A stretch of 64,000 nt of DNA from JAJRVM01 sp963700515 (GTDB lineage: Bacteria > Planctomycetota > Planctomycetia > Pirellulales > Pirellulaceae). The stretch spans positions 186,001-250,000 of the forward strand of contig CAVOXY010000032.1 of NCBI GenBank assembly GCA_963700515.1. The letters run 5' to 3'. Both the position numbers and the translations under genes were made by a program. Below, piece after piece: positions 1-9,491 of this stretch (its first letter is position 1; the number at the start of each line of letters is the position of its first letter). The notes under the pieces are model-generated. The model worked only from the letters and a program-made list of their open reading frames with translations, searched no databases and had not been told where the DNA came from.

Positions 1-958
1 CCAACGCCTCGCTCAGGGACGCCTGAATCTGCTCGGCCGACACCTGCGCCGAACCAGACCACTGCTGGTACGCGGCATCCATCGTTTGCTGCCAGAGCTG
101 AGCTTGTCGAGTCACCAAGGTATCGCTCGACTGGATGACTTCCTGCACCATCCGCTGAATCGAGGTCAGGTGCGGATCGCGGGAACTCCCTACCGTCTCA
201 AAGCGTCCTACCAGGTCTTCGTTCATCCGCCTGTCGACGATCGACAACAGCTGTGTCTCGATCCGATCCACGAAGAACTGGAAGAACATCAGGATGATCG
301 ACAATGACAACGCCAAAGCCGTGGTATCGAAGGCCACGTAAAGCCCGGCCAGCAATCCTTCCATCGCCGTCTGGATGGCCGTCGCCAACATCTTGGGATC
401 GAGGTCACCGAGGGCCTGCGTGATCCCGACCACCGTCCCCAGGAACCCCAGCATCGGCGTGGCCCAAATGATGATCCGCACCAGGGCATAGCTGTCCTGC
501 TGTCGCGCCTCGTCCATGTCGGCCAGGTACTTCAGTTCGTCGTCCAGCGCGTCGGCCGACCCCTTCCGCTCGACATGCTCCAACGCTTCGCGCAGCCGCT
601 GACCAAAGTAAGAACGGCGGGCAGCGGTGGGGAGTTCTTCCAGCTGATCGAGCATCTCGCCACATTGCGCCACCGGCAGGCAAGCCGTGCGATCGGTCTC
701 CAGTCCAATCGACGGTAACACCAGGAACTGGCCCGCCACGTTCAGCAACTTGAGGATCAAGGCTGCGAATCCGACAAAGAACATGCCGGTCTCGACGTAC
801 AACACCGGATGCGAAGCAAAATAGCGGTGAAAAAAGGCCGAGCCGAGCAGGCCTTGATAATACGCAGCGTAAAACAGCGTGCAGGCAGACAGCCCCAAAA
901 TGAGCGGCCATCCCAAGCTCCCCAGCATGGCTACCATGGAATTGCGTTCGCGGGTCAC
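1..958 (-). CDS. MotA/TolQ/ExbB-family proton channel protein, 3' end beyond window
   Basis: This is an inner-membrane protein of the family that uses the proton gradient to energise an outer-envelope machine. The frame is open from GTG at 958 to the window edge (about 319 codons), so the C-terminus is missing. Four hydrophobic segments are visible, near residues 12-32, 48-70, 150-172 and 188-218. The pair around TPMLGFLGTVVGI and GLLAGLYVAFDTTALALS is the hallmark MotA/TolQ/ExbB channel core. The start was chosen for the AAGGA about 8 bases upstream; ATG at 937 is an alternative. No ExbD partner is visible on this side, and it could lie beyond position 1. The substrate is unknown. Confidence 0.85.
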   Translation of the reverse strand, partial: MTRERNSMVAMLGSLGWPLILGLSACTLFYAAYYQGLLGSAFFHRYFASHPVLYVETGMFFVGFAALILKLLNVAGQFLVLPSIGLETDRTACLPVAQCGEMLDQLEELPTAARRSYFGQRLREALEHVERKGSADALDDELKYLADMDEARQQDSYALVRIIIWATPMLGFLGTVVGITQALGDLDPKMLATAIQTAMEGLLAGLYVAFDTTALALSLSIILMFFQFFVDRIETQLLSIVDRRMNEDLVGRFETVGSSRDPHLTSIQRMVQEVIQSSDTLVTRQAQLWQQTMDAAYQQWSGSAQVSAEQIQASLSEAL

Positions 959-1294
959 AGGAGATTCCTTTCTCTGCGCAGAACCTGGTTGCGGTGCGCG
1001 GATCTCGCGCACTGCCCAAAAAATCGGTATAATCGTTACAGATTATTGAGACATAATCGGTGAAAGGGCGAGATTCCCCTGCGAGCAGCCCTACGTAGAA
1101 CGGATTTCAATCCGTTTCATGAATCGCAGCCCCGCGGGCACGATCCCATCAAAAGTGGCAAAGACGAAAAAGATTGCCAAAGTCAACGCTCCGCGGTGGC
1201 CGATAAATCAGAGCGTTGTCGGGACGATCCAACAAAACATCAGGGCATGAATCGATAATCCCAGGGGGGAATAGATAGTCCGGCGTGTGGCCCC
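959..1294. other. intergenic, no gene
   Basis: No coding sequence is convincing here. The stretch holds one copy of a short palindromic repeat (1092-1119) and a terminator-like hairpin with a T tract reading on the plus strand (1275-1322). It may encode a small RNA ending at that hairpin, but no promoter was identified. Confidence 0.5.
1092..1119. repeat. short palindromic repeat, copy 1 (family C)
   Basis: The 16-base core ACGGATTTCAATCCGT is an inverted repeat with a TTCA loop. A 28-base version of the same element, in the opposite orientation, lies at 30301-30328. Its innermost stem pair is changed from T-A to C-G, so pairing is conserved although the bases differ. Confidence 0.7.
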
Positions 1295-1322
1295 TCACAG
1301 GGCCTCCCGGACTATTTTTTTT
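1275..1322 (+). terminator. rho-independent-terminator-like hairpin on the plus strand
   Basis: Arms ATAGTCCGG (1275-1283) and CCGGACTAT (1307-1315) pair perfectly over 9 bp, enclose a second small GGCCC/GGGCC hairpin, and are followed directly by eight T. The T tract serves plus-strand transcription, but no plus-strand gene lies upstream. On the minus strand the stem sits at the 3' end of queD, where it may protect the message end. Confidence 0.5.
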
Positions 1323-1723
1323 GCGCAATCGTAGGTGGCGTAGCAGCGCGGGGTCTCCCACAGGCGGACCGAATCGATCGGAAAACCGCGAGCGGTCGCC
1401 GCGTCAAAGATCAGCTTGGCGATGTTCTCCGCCGTCGGATTGTGCGGGAGCAAATACATCGGCTCGCCCATCTCGCGCAGCATCGGCACGACCGCGTCGT
1501 CCTCGCAGAGCACCATGCGGTGGTCCAGATGCTCGTCAATCCAGCCGCTCACTTCCCGTTTGATGTCGGTGAAGTCCAACACCATGCCGCGACTGTCCAG
1601 CTTGTCGGACACGATGGAAATGACCGCCCGGCCATTGTGCCCGTGCAAAAAGCGGCATTTTCCTGCGTAATTCAACAAGCGGTGCCCGTAACAGAAATCA
1701 ACTTGGCAGGTGACGCGGTACAC
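1295..1723 (-). CDS. queD: 6-carboxy-5,6,7,8-tetrahydropterin synthase (QueD family)
   Basis: This predicted cytosolic enzyme converts 7,8-dihydroneopterin triphosphate to 6-carboxytetrahydropterin, the second step toward queuosine and other deazapurines. Counting from GTG at 1723 it has 142 residues, a normal length. The zinc ligands His14, His27 and His29 and the catalytic Cys23 are visible in CYGHRLLNY and GKCRFLHGHN, and a C-terminal WETPRCYATY carries the usual substrate-binding Glu. GTG at 1723 is preferred because it follows a GGGGGA and the family begins near this residue; the frame stays open about 27 codons further upstream but that stretch lacks family similarity. No other queuosine gene is next to it. 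Confidence 0.9.
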   Translation of the reverse strand: MYRVTCQVDFCYGHRLLNYAGKCRFLHGHNGRAVISIVSDKLDSRGMVLDFTDIKREVSGWIDEHLDHRMVLCEDDAVVPMLREMGEPMYLLPHNPTAENIAKLIFDAATARGFPIDSVRLWETPRCYATYDCAKKIVREAL

Positions 1724-2231
1724 GGTGTTTCCCCCGGTGGATGTCCTGGAGCAAGGCAGCATGCTGGAACCGCTGGCAGGCCTCTTCGCGCGGCTGTCCA
1801 GCAACCGTGGCCATCATACCTGCAGACCAACATCCCGGCCACGCGACTGGCGAATTCTCCCAGCACTCTCCTCCCTCGCACGATCTCCAGGAGTGCCGCC
1901 CGGACGGAGGAGTGGAGGGGGGGCAGGCAGCTGATATTGCTGAGACATTTGCACCTGCAGTAGACTGAACGCGCAGCAGCGGACGCCCGTCTCGGCACCC
2001 AATAGGGTGGCTTTCTGGGGGCTCCCAGGCTAACCCGGAGCAGCATTCTCGCCCCATATGGGAGCCGAATCGGTTGACCGAGCGATTATAGCGAATGCGA
2101 CATACAAATCGCTCGAAAAGGTGTCAAAGGTTACCGGCTCGTCCATTCAGCTACTTGAAACGGAAATTGGGCCTTTTAGAATAGGGTTCAGGGTCTGATT
2201 TCTGCAACGCGTCATGGAAGGTAGGTAGGTT
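1724..2231. other. intergenic between divergent genes, no gene
   Basis: This is the shared upstream region of queD (minus strand) and the secreted protein at 2232 (plus strand). Overlapping open frames are present on both strands, but none has a credible start or recognisable residues. A small CTGGG/CCCAG hairpin lies near 2014-2027. No clear promoter was found. Confidence 0.5.
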
Positions 2232-2603
2232 ATGCGATTTGCGGCATTTGGACTCGGTATTGTAGCAGTCCTGGTGATGGTGTTTCTGGCCAGCTCGTTC
2301 GACCCGTCGGCGTTTGGCCAGGCACCGAAGCAGCCACAGGCTCAACCAGTTCTTCCCTCTCGTCTGCCGGTAGCAGCCGTCGGTGACCTGATGGCCTTCT
2401 CGTCGGAAACGGCGACAGGCCCGGCTCAAGTTACTTTGATCGACGGCAAGACGCGCGTGATGTGTGTTTATCACGTGGACCGGACCAGCGGGAAGATAGA
2501 GCTCAAGAGCGTGCGGAATGTGAACTGGGATTTGCTGATGGAAGAATTTAACGGAGTTCGTCCGTTACCGCGTGAGATTCGCACTCTTCTCGAGCAGAAG
2601 TAG
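2232..2603 (+). CDS. small secreted or membrane-anchored hypothetical protein
   Basis: This 123-residue protein is not one I can assign to a named family. Residues 1-30 form a signal peptide or anchor (hydrophobic AAFGLGIVAVLVMVFLASS, then a plausible cleavage after SAFGQA). The rest is a compact domain of about 90 residues without cysteines. A strong AGGTAGG lies before the ATG. It ends where the next frame opens (a GTG overlaps its stop), so the two genes are probably co-transcribed. An envelope-associated role is likely, but the function is unknown. Confidence 0.7.
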   Translation: MRFAAFGLGIVAVLVMVFLASSFDPSAFGQAPKQPQAQPVLPSRLPVAAVGDLMAFSSETATGPAQVTLIDGKTRVMCVYHVDRTSGKIELKSVRNVNWDLLMEEFNGVRPLPREIRTLLEQK

Positions 2604-2704
2604 TGACGCTGGTCGATCCGGCGTTTGTACGCACAGCTCCAGAGGCAGGGCGAAGGCGGAAACCACCAACGCTTGTCGTTAGCTCTCAGGGAGCCCGAAG
2701 ATCA

Positions 2705-3910
2705 ATGGCCGGAAAATTCATCGAATTGAAAGAGGCAGCGGCCCAGCTGGGCATTACTCCCGAGCGTTTGCAGGACCTGCGAGAGGCCGGGAAGATTCAT
2801 GGCTACAAAGATGGAACCAGCTGGAAGTTCAAGCCGTCCGAGATCGAACGGTTGACCGGCGAACTCAGTTCGCAGATTTCCGCGGGCGATGATGAGCTCG
2901 GCATCTCCGATTCTGCGTCGTTTAGCGGCGACGACTTCGACCGACTGCTGAACCTCGATGCTTCCTCCGATGCGGATGACGAACTGGAAAACTCGTCGAT
3001 CTTGATTAGCGAGGAGCCGGCGGAAGATGGCGAGCAGGATTCGTCGAGCACGGTGATCGGCAAGGAAGACGCGGAGAAGTTGAAGGAGAGCGACCTGAAG
3101 CTAGTGGGCGACTCTTCGAAGAAGAGTGACGTGGCGAAGCGGTCAGATGACGACTACGAACTGAAATTGGCCGACTCGGAAGATCTCAGTGACGAGTTGG
3201 CGTTGTCCGATGACCTGGGCTTCGAATCCGACGAGGCGTTGGTATTGGACGAAGACAGCGATCTCGGGTTGGCCGACGAAGACCACGTAATCCTGGACGA
3301 CTCCGGCAGTTCGGAGGACGGTGCCTTGGAGGTCGGAGCGGACGACAGCGGCATTGGGGTGGCCAATCCGTCTGACAGCGGACTATCGCTGGAAGAAAAC
3401 GCTGCCCTCGAGCTGCCGGAAGACGAGGACATGATCTCGCTCAACGATGAGCTGGGCGCATCTCCCGACGACGCCACTCAGTTGCAGCAGGATGAAGAGT
3501 TTTTGCTGTCGCCGTCGGACGAGATGCTCGGTGATGAATCGTCGGATAGCGGTTCGCAGGTGATTGCCCTGGACGATTCAGGCGCCTTCGAAAGTGACTC
3601 GGATGCCGTGGCATTGGACAGCGCCGAGCCGATGTTGATTCCGGAAGAGGCCGACGGCCTCGACGTGCAGCTCGAGCCGATCGACGGCGCGGTGGCCGTG
3701 GCCGGTGCCATTCCGATTGCCTCGGCCGATGCTCCCGAAGCGGCCTATACCGTGTGGAACATTCTGGCCCTCTTGTTAGTGGTCCTGCTGCTGTCCGTGA
3801 CCGGCATGTTGATGGCCGATGTGGTCCGCAACATGTGGGCCTGGAATGGAGACGCCTCAACGACGAGTGGTTTGGCCACCAGTATTGTCGAAGCGTTAGG
3901 CATGAAATAG
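2705..3910 (+). CDS. helix-turn-helix (excisionase/MerR-like) protein with acidic linker and C-terminal transmembrane anchor
   Basis: This 401-residue protein has three parts. Residues 1-50 resemble the excisionase-type DNA-binding domain (FIELKEAAAQLGITPERL, then GYKDGTSWKFKPSEIERL). About 270 residues of very acidic low complexity follow, rich in Asp, Ser and Glu with recurring DDSG/SDE motifs. One strong hydrophobic segment lies near the C-terminus (VWNILALLLVVLLLSVTGML). The start at 2705 was chosen because the excisionase fold begins there and AGGGAG lies 11 bases upstream; the frame is open back to 2603. The plan suggests a membrane-tethered DNA- or protein-binding factor. Its target is unknown. 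Confidence 0.75.
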   Translation: MAGKFIELKEAAAQLGITPERLQDLREAGKIHGYKDGTSWKFKPSEIERLTGELSSQISAGDDELGISDSASFSGDDFDRLLNLDASSDADDELENSSILISEEPAEDGEQDSSSTVIGKEDAEKLKESDLKLVGDSSKKSDVAKRSDDDYELKLADSEDLSDELALSDDLGFESDEALVLDEDSDLGLADEDHVILDDSGSSEDGALEVGADDSGIGVANPSDSGLSLEENAALELPEDEDMISLNDELGASPDDATQLQQDEEFLLSPSDEMLGDESSDSGSQVIALDDSGAFESDSDAVALDSAEPMLIPEEADGLDVQLEPIDGAVAVAGAIPIASADAPEAAYTVWNILALLLVVLLLSVTGMLMADVVRNMWAWNGDASTTSGLATSIVEALGMK

Positions 3911-4110
3911 TGCCGCTCTACTCATTCAGGTCGTCGCTTCCTGCCTCGCCGTGCGGAGGATCGAGCGAATCGAGATAGTCCCGCAGGGGCGAATCCGGTT
4001 AGAATGCGGCTCCACCGCCGTTATCCGACTCCTCCTATCAGCCGCGTGATCGTGCGCGTCTGGATCGGAAGGTGACTAGTCGTGCTCTCTGAGCCCGGAA
4101 GAGCCCGGCT

Positions 4111-4139
4111 ATGACAAAACGACTTCTTTGCGCTATAAT
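4111..4139 (+). promoter_or_regulatory. sigma-70-type promoter for the lipoprotein/ResB-CcsA operon
   Basis: ATGACA (five of six bases of the -35 consensus) is separated by exactly 17 bases from a perfect TATAAT. The predicted transcription start is near 4146, about 92 bases before the lipoprotein ATG. Confidence 0.7.
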
Positions 4140-4145
4140 CTGATT

Positions 4146-4167
4146 GTGTGGCAGGCCTGCCGCACAC
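4146..4167 (+). promoter_or_regulatory. palindrome at the predicted transcript 5' end
   Basis: GTGTGGCAGGCCTGCCGCACAC differs from a perfect palindrome at one base pair. It begins at the predicted start site. It could be a 5' stem that stabilises the message or an operator for a dimeric repressor. No T tract follows, so it is not a terminator. Confidence 0.5.
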
Positions 4168-4237
4168 TCCTTGGTGCGCCCGCCTGATGGCCGACTCTTA
4201 GGCCAGTCCTCAATAGAAATTTCAACTTGGAGTCATC

Positions 4238-5432
4238 ATGATACGCTCGCGTCGTAGCGGAGGAGGGGATCCGTATCGGCTCAGCCCTCCGCCCTGGAAT
4301 CGGCTGTCGACTTGGACTGGCTGGCTACTGGCCGTCATGATCTGCCTAGCGCCACTTGGATGTGGATCCAAAGAGTCGGTGCGGCACTACAAAGTCCCTA
4401 AGCCAGAAGTACTTTACGCGGCAAATCACATCGATGAAGCGGAGAAGAACCGGGCGAGCGTCAGCGCCCGACAAAGCGACCGACCGCATGCTGGGGGCCA
4501 TCGTACCGCGAGAAACCCAGTCTTGGTATTTCAAGATGACCGGTCCGATGAACCTGGTAGCCCAACAGGAGTCAGCGTTTCGGCAGCTGATCGAATCCTT
4601 GCGATTCGCCGGTCCGGACGCGTCCCCCACATGGACACTTCCCGATTCGTGGCAGGAAAACGAGGGGACCGGCCAGCGAACGGCCACCTTAAGCGTCGAA
4701 GTTGAAGGTCGCAAATTAGAAGTGTCCATCATCCAATTGGGTACTGGTCCGTCACCCAACTCCATCCTGGACAACATCAATCGCTGGCGGCGGCAAATGC
4801 GTTTGCCACCGTTGGAAATGGATCAGCTGGAGAACGAGACAACCGCTCTGAAATTGGCTGATGGCACGGCGGTCTTTGTCAACCTGGTCGGGAATTTTGA
4901 AAGTGGCGGAATGAGCAGCGGAGGGACGACCAACGCCAGGGGGATGGCCGGCACAGCGCCTCAACTGCGATCCGAGCGTCCCCAGACGGGCTTGCAGTAT
5001 GAGAAGCCCGAGGGCTGGCTCGACGAACCGCCGGTTTCTTTCAGCGTATTGGCATTTGGGGTGCGCGATGGCAACGCAACCGCGCAAGTCACCGTGTCGC
5101 CCTTGGACGGAGATGCGGGCGGTTTGTTGGCCAACGTGAATCGCTGGTATCGCCAGGCGGGGCTCCCTTCGATCGAGGAGCAAGAGCTCGCGACGAAGAC
5201 CGAGGAGATCGTGGTACAAGGCATCCGTGGAACCTACGCCGAGGCGGTAGGCGAGGACACCCAGGCGGCGGGCGAGGCCATTGTGGGATGGATTGGCATC
5301 CAGTCGGGCCGGACGTGGTTCGTGAAAATCAAGGGCGATCGACAATTGGTTCGCGACCAGCGTGAAGCATTTCGCAATTTCCTGAAGACGCTCAAATTCA
5401 GCGCAAACGATGGAGCCGGTAATGGCAACTAA
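4238..5432 (+). CDS. lipoprotein of unknown function with a duplicated domain (one frameshift)
   Basis: The N-terminus has a hydrophobic stretch ending in a lipobox (LAPLGC, Cys near residue 42), so export and lipid attachment are expected. The reading frame shifts once near 4455, after EAEKN. The rest of the protein contains two related segments: ETQSWYFKMTGPMNLV with AFRQLIESLRF, and GRTWFVKIKGDRQLV with AFRNFLKTLKF. It overlaps the start of the ResB-CcsA gene by 11 bases, so the two are translationally linked and may act together in heme handling or cytochrome assembly; that link is inference. The start is supported by GGAG before the ATG. Confidence 0.75.
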
Positions 5433-8400
5433 GATTTCTCCTGCTCAATCTCCGATCGGCAAGTCTTCCGCTGCGGCGTCTGCCGCAGCGAATGCCGACT
5501 TGCCGTCTTCGCTGCGCTCCCAGATCTGGAGTGTCGTGGTGACGATTCTCACGCCGCTGGCGTCACTGAAGATTACCGTCGCGCTGTTTCTGATGGCGAT
5601 TTTCATCGTCTTTGCCGGCACGCTCGCGCAGACCGAAAAGGACATTTGGCAGGTGGTCCACGACTACTTCCGCATGGATTTCCATTCCTGGGAGAGCATG
5701 CGGTCTTCGGCGTTTGCCTGGATTGACTTTCGCATCTTCTTTCCGCGCTCCTTCTTCCCGGACATGCAACCGATCCCCTGGGGCGTGGGCTTCTTCTTCC
5801 CCAGCGGTTGGCTGATCGGGTTCTGCATGTTCGTGAATCTGACAGCCGCGCATTTGATTCGCTTTGGCATCCAAGCCAAAGGTCGCGTATTGACGGCCGG
5901 TATCCTGACCCTGCTGGCCGGCATCGCGCTGACGACAGTGGTGATTATGGCCGGTTCCAGCCAAACGGCCAGCCAATTGAAGCTCTTCACCGACTGGCCG
6001 TCGTTGCGGATTCTCTGGCTCTTGACGCAGTGCACGGCAGTCAGCCTCATACTGCTGATCGGTTGCATCTTGGTTTTTCGCAAGCGGGCGGGAATGGTCT
6101 TGCTGCACAGCGGAGTCGGCCTGCTCATGCTGGGCGAACTGATCGTCGGCGTCTGGGCGGTGGAAGGGCAGATGCAGATCGTCGAGGGTCAGACCACGAA
6201 CGTCGTCATGGACACGCGTGAGTTGGAACTGGCCGTCGTTGATCGTTCCGATAAGCTGGAAGACGACGTGCTGGCAATTCCCGCATCGCGGCTCGTGCCA
6301 GACGTCCTGATCGACGATGATCCGCTCCCCTTTGGCGTCGAGGTGGTGCAGTACATGCAGAACTCGGAGGAACGTCCGGCGGTACCTGGCCGAGAGAATC
6401 TGGCGACCGCCGGCTTTGGTTTGCAGCGGATCGTGGAGGAAATCGAACCGATTGGCAGCACCGAAAAGATGGGGCGTTCAAACCAACCGGCCGCCTACGT
6501 GCGGATTGTGGACAAGAGCACGAAGAAATCGCTGGGCGTCTACCTGCTGTCGCTGCAGCAATGGATGCGAGGTCGACCGGAACGGATTGTTGGTGGGAGG
6601 ACGTTCCTACGAAGTCATGTTGCGTTACCGACATGATTACAAACCCTACTCGATGCACCTGGCGGATGTGGAACAGCAGGTCTACATGGGTACCAAGACC
6701 GCCAAGAGCTATGCCTCTGAATTGAGATTGGTCGACGCGACGCGCAACGTCGACCGGCGCGTGCGGATCTGGATGAATAACCCACTCCGGTTCGCGGGCG
6801 CGACCTTTTATCAGTCGAACTACGGTCGAGATCCGGCGACGGGCAAGGAATACACGGGCCTACAGGTCGTGACCAATACGGGCTGGCGCATCCCCTATGT
6901 CTCCTGCATGATGGTGGCGATCGGTATGTTGGCCCAATTCTGGGTGACGCTCAAACGGTTCCTGACCAACCGGGCCGCAGGGAGACTCGAACCGCAAGCG
7001 GTGGACACCGCCGTCTTCGGATCAGCTCCAGGATCTTCCCCGGCGGGCCAGCGTCCGCTGGCCGACAGTGCCCCACCTGTTGTGCGGCACAAGAGCCTCG
7101 CCGATTGGCTGGTACCACTGGTTGTGGTCCTGGTCTGCGCCGCGTGGCTGTTGAGCAAAATGTACGAACCGCCGGCAAAGCTGTCGGACATCGATTTCGC
7201 GGCTTTCGGACGATTGCCGGTCACGTACGAAGGACGTGTCAAGCCATTTGATACGCTGGCTCGCAACTGCTTGCGCGTGATGTCGGACCGGCAGACCTAC
7301 CGTGACGAGAACAAGGAAGAGCAGCCCGCCATCCGGTGGCTGTTGGATGTCATCACCGACTCCGAAGCGGCGGCAAAACACCAGGTGTTTCGCATCAGCA
7401 ACCTGGATGTCCTGAATACTCTGGGCCTGGAACGCCGCCAGGGTTTCCGCTACTCGATCAATGAGTTCGGCAGGTCAGTTGGATGAGTTTGACAAGCAAG
7501 TCAAGCGAGCACGGCAGACGAAGCCGGAACTGCGCGACTTGTACAGCAAGAAGATCCTGGAACTGGATCACAAACTGAGTCTCTACGTGATGCTGCGGGA
7601 AGCGTTCAGCGTGCCGCAGTTGCGGATGGATCAGATGCGCGAGGACTTGTCGCGGGAGGCGAATCGGCGGGAGCAATATGCCGAGCAACCGTTACCCTTG
7701 GCCGTGCCGCCAAGTGATGGGAAGGGCCCCTGGAAAGCCTACACGTTCGCGCTGTTTGACGCGATCGCCCAACAGATGGCCTCTTCCGAGGGACTGCAGG
7801 CGGGAACACCCAATCCGTTCACCGTGGCGACTGATGGAAGTCCTCACGTCCTACGATGAAAATGGGAAAAACGCCGCGACCTTCAACCAGAAGGTGAAGG
7901 CATATCGCGAGCTTCTCGCTGCGAATCCGCCTGCTGGTCTGAAAACCGACAGGACTGATTTTGAAGTCACCTTCAACCATTTCGCGCCACTCTACTACGC
8001 CATGATTCTCTACTTCGTCGCGTTTGTGGTGGGCTGCTTCTCGTGGCTCGGCTGGAGCCTTCCCCTGCAGCGTACCTGCACCTGGCTGACGCTGTTTACG
8101 CTGGCTATTCACACACTCGCCCTGGCCGGGCGCATGTACATTTCAGGACGCCCCCCCGTCACCAACCTGTATACGTCCGCGTTGTTCATCAGCTGGGGGT
8201 GCGTCATCCTGGGATTGCTGCTGGAACGGTACTCGAAAATTGGTGTCGCCAACACCGTCGCGGCTTTCGCGGGATTCGCGTCATTGCTGATTGCCTTCTT
8301 GCTGACAACCGCGGTGATTTCCTTTAAGGGAGACTCTTTCACTGTCCTCGTCGCCGTGCTCGATACCAATTTCTGGCTCGCCACGCACGTCACCTGTGTC

Positions 8401-8916
8401 ACCTGCGGATACGCGGCGACTTTCCTCGCCGGCCTGTTGGGCATGGTCTACGTGCTGCGCGGTGTCCTCTCCCCGACCCTCTCCCCTTCGATCGCCAAGG
8501 TCGTCAGTCGCATGATCTACGGCACGGTCTGTTTTGCGATCTTCTTCAGCTTCTTCGGAACGGTGCTGGGTGGCTTGTGGGCAGACGACTCGTGGGGCCG
8601 GTTCTGGGGCTGGGACCCGAAAGAAAACGGCGCTTTGATCATTGTGCTCTGGAATGCCCTGGTGCTGCATGCATCGTGGGGCCGCATGGTCGGCGATCGC
8701 GGACTGGCCGTGTTGGCCATCGTCGGCAATATCGTCACCGCCTGGTCCTGGTTTGGCGTCAATGAACTGGGAGTTGGCCTGCACTCGTACGGGTTCACCG
8801 AGGGAGTGCTCATGACGCTGGGAATCGTCGTCGCGGTCCACCTCGGTATCATCGCGCTCGGATTGCTCCCCAAGAAGCTCTGGATCAGTTTCTCGCGACC
8901 AACTGGGACCGCCTGA
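5422..8916 (+). CDS. ccsBA: fused cytochrome c biogenesis protein ResB-CcsA (three frameshifts)
   Basis: This is a system II cytochrome c synthetase: ResB/CcsB and CcsA together carry heme across the membrane and attach it to apocytochrome c. The N-terminal part shows the ResB plan, with membrane spans from about residue 35, then a periplasmic section with RSYEVMLRYRHDYKPYSMHL and FAGATFYQSNYG. The C-terminal part is CcsA, with many spans and the heme-handling WWD motif WGRFWGWDPKENGAL near 8600. The coding frame shifts near 6592, 7470 and 7832, each fitting one extra base (for example GG for G). Rejoined, it is about 1165 residues, as in other ResB-CcsA fusions. ATG 5422 follows GGAG; ATG 5410 is less likely. 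Confidence 0.9.
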
Positions 8917-9491
8917 GGTGCAGCCCCAAAAGGGGGCGCTAGGCCAGCCCAGGCCGAAGCGAGGTCGCCAGCGGCGACCCTGCGCAGGCCTGGGGAGATC
9001 GAACAAAAACGCCGGTCGGTCGAGCGCCCGACACGCCATCGAACCGGCACGTTAGCGAGACCGAAACATGCCGCATGGCTTCCAGCCCTGGCGGGCAACG
9101 CTGTGAAGCAATTTCGTAGCCGAATTCGGCAGAATTCCGACAGATGTGGGCAGCCCTTGAAGGCTGGCGACTCCGGCTACGAGCTTGCATCCCCCTTTTC
9201 TCGACTCCAGAATGCTTCACAGCGTTGCCTGGCGGGGCGAGATGCAACGCGCGGCTTGATGCGGCCTCGGCAAAGTCGCCGGTGTGGTGGTGGCCTTCAC
9301 GCTCAGCCGCCGATCAAATGCGTTACGTTCCCCAGGGCTACGTTTGTGGCTAAGCCACGGCACTTCGCCCTGCACCTGGCATAGCGTGCCCCTTTCAGGG
9401 GCTTTCGTCGCTGCCAACCGGTCACTCAGGAATCGTTCTGCGCCGTGTTTCTTGCTCTGCTTGTGGGTTACTTCCCGGTTCCGTATGAACG
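8917..9491. other. intergenic accessory region, repeat-rich, no gene
   Basis: The stretch between ResB-CcsA and the toxin gene carries no credible gene. It holds a nested inverted-repeat element (9093-9230) and a GCCCC/GGGGC hairpin at 9388-9402. The sequence resembles decayed mobile or repeat DNA, but no transposase fragment was recognised. Confidence 0.5.
9093..9230. repeat. nested inverted-repeat element, MITE-like
   Basis: The outer arms are GGGCAACGCTGTGAAGCA (9093-9110) and TGCTTCACAGCGTTGCCT (9213-9230), complementary at 17 of 18 positions. Inner arms TTCGTAGCCG (9113-9122) and CGGCTACGAG (9174-9183) continue the pairing. The element is about 138 bases, codes for nothing, and could be a small non-autonomous mobile element. 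Confidence 0.55.

Larger units (their letters stand above)
3911..4237. other. intergenic with promoter and 5'-UTR hairpin
   Basis: This 327-base spacer contains no gene. Its right part holds a good sigma-70 promoter (4111-4139) followed by a near-perfect palindrome exactly where transcription should begin (4146-4167). The left part shows nothing recognisable. Confidence 0.6.

Noticed and set aside
405..1019. A 204-codon minus-strand frame at the window start
   Set aside because: A different minus-strand frame from 958 to the edge encodes the MotA/TolQ/ExbB channel motifs; this one is its out-of-frame shadow.
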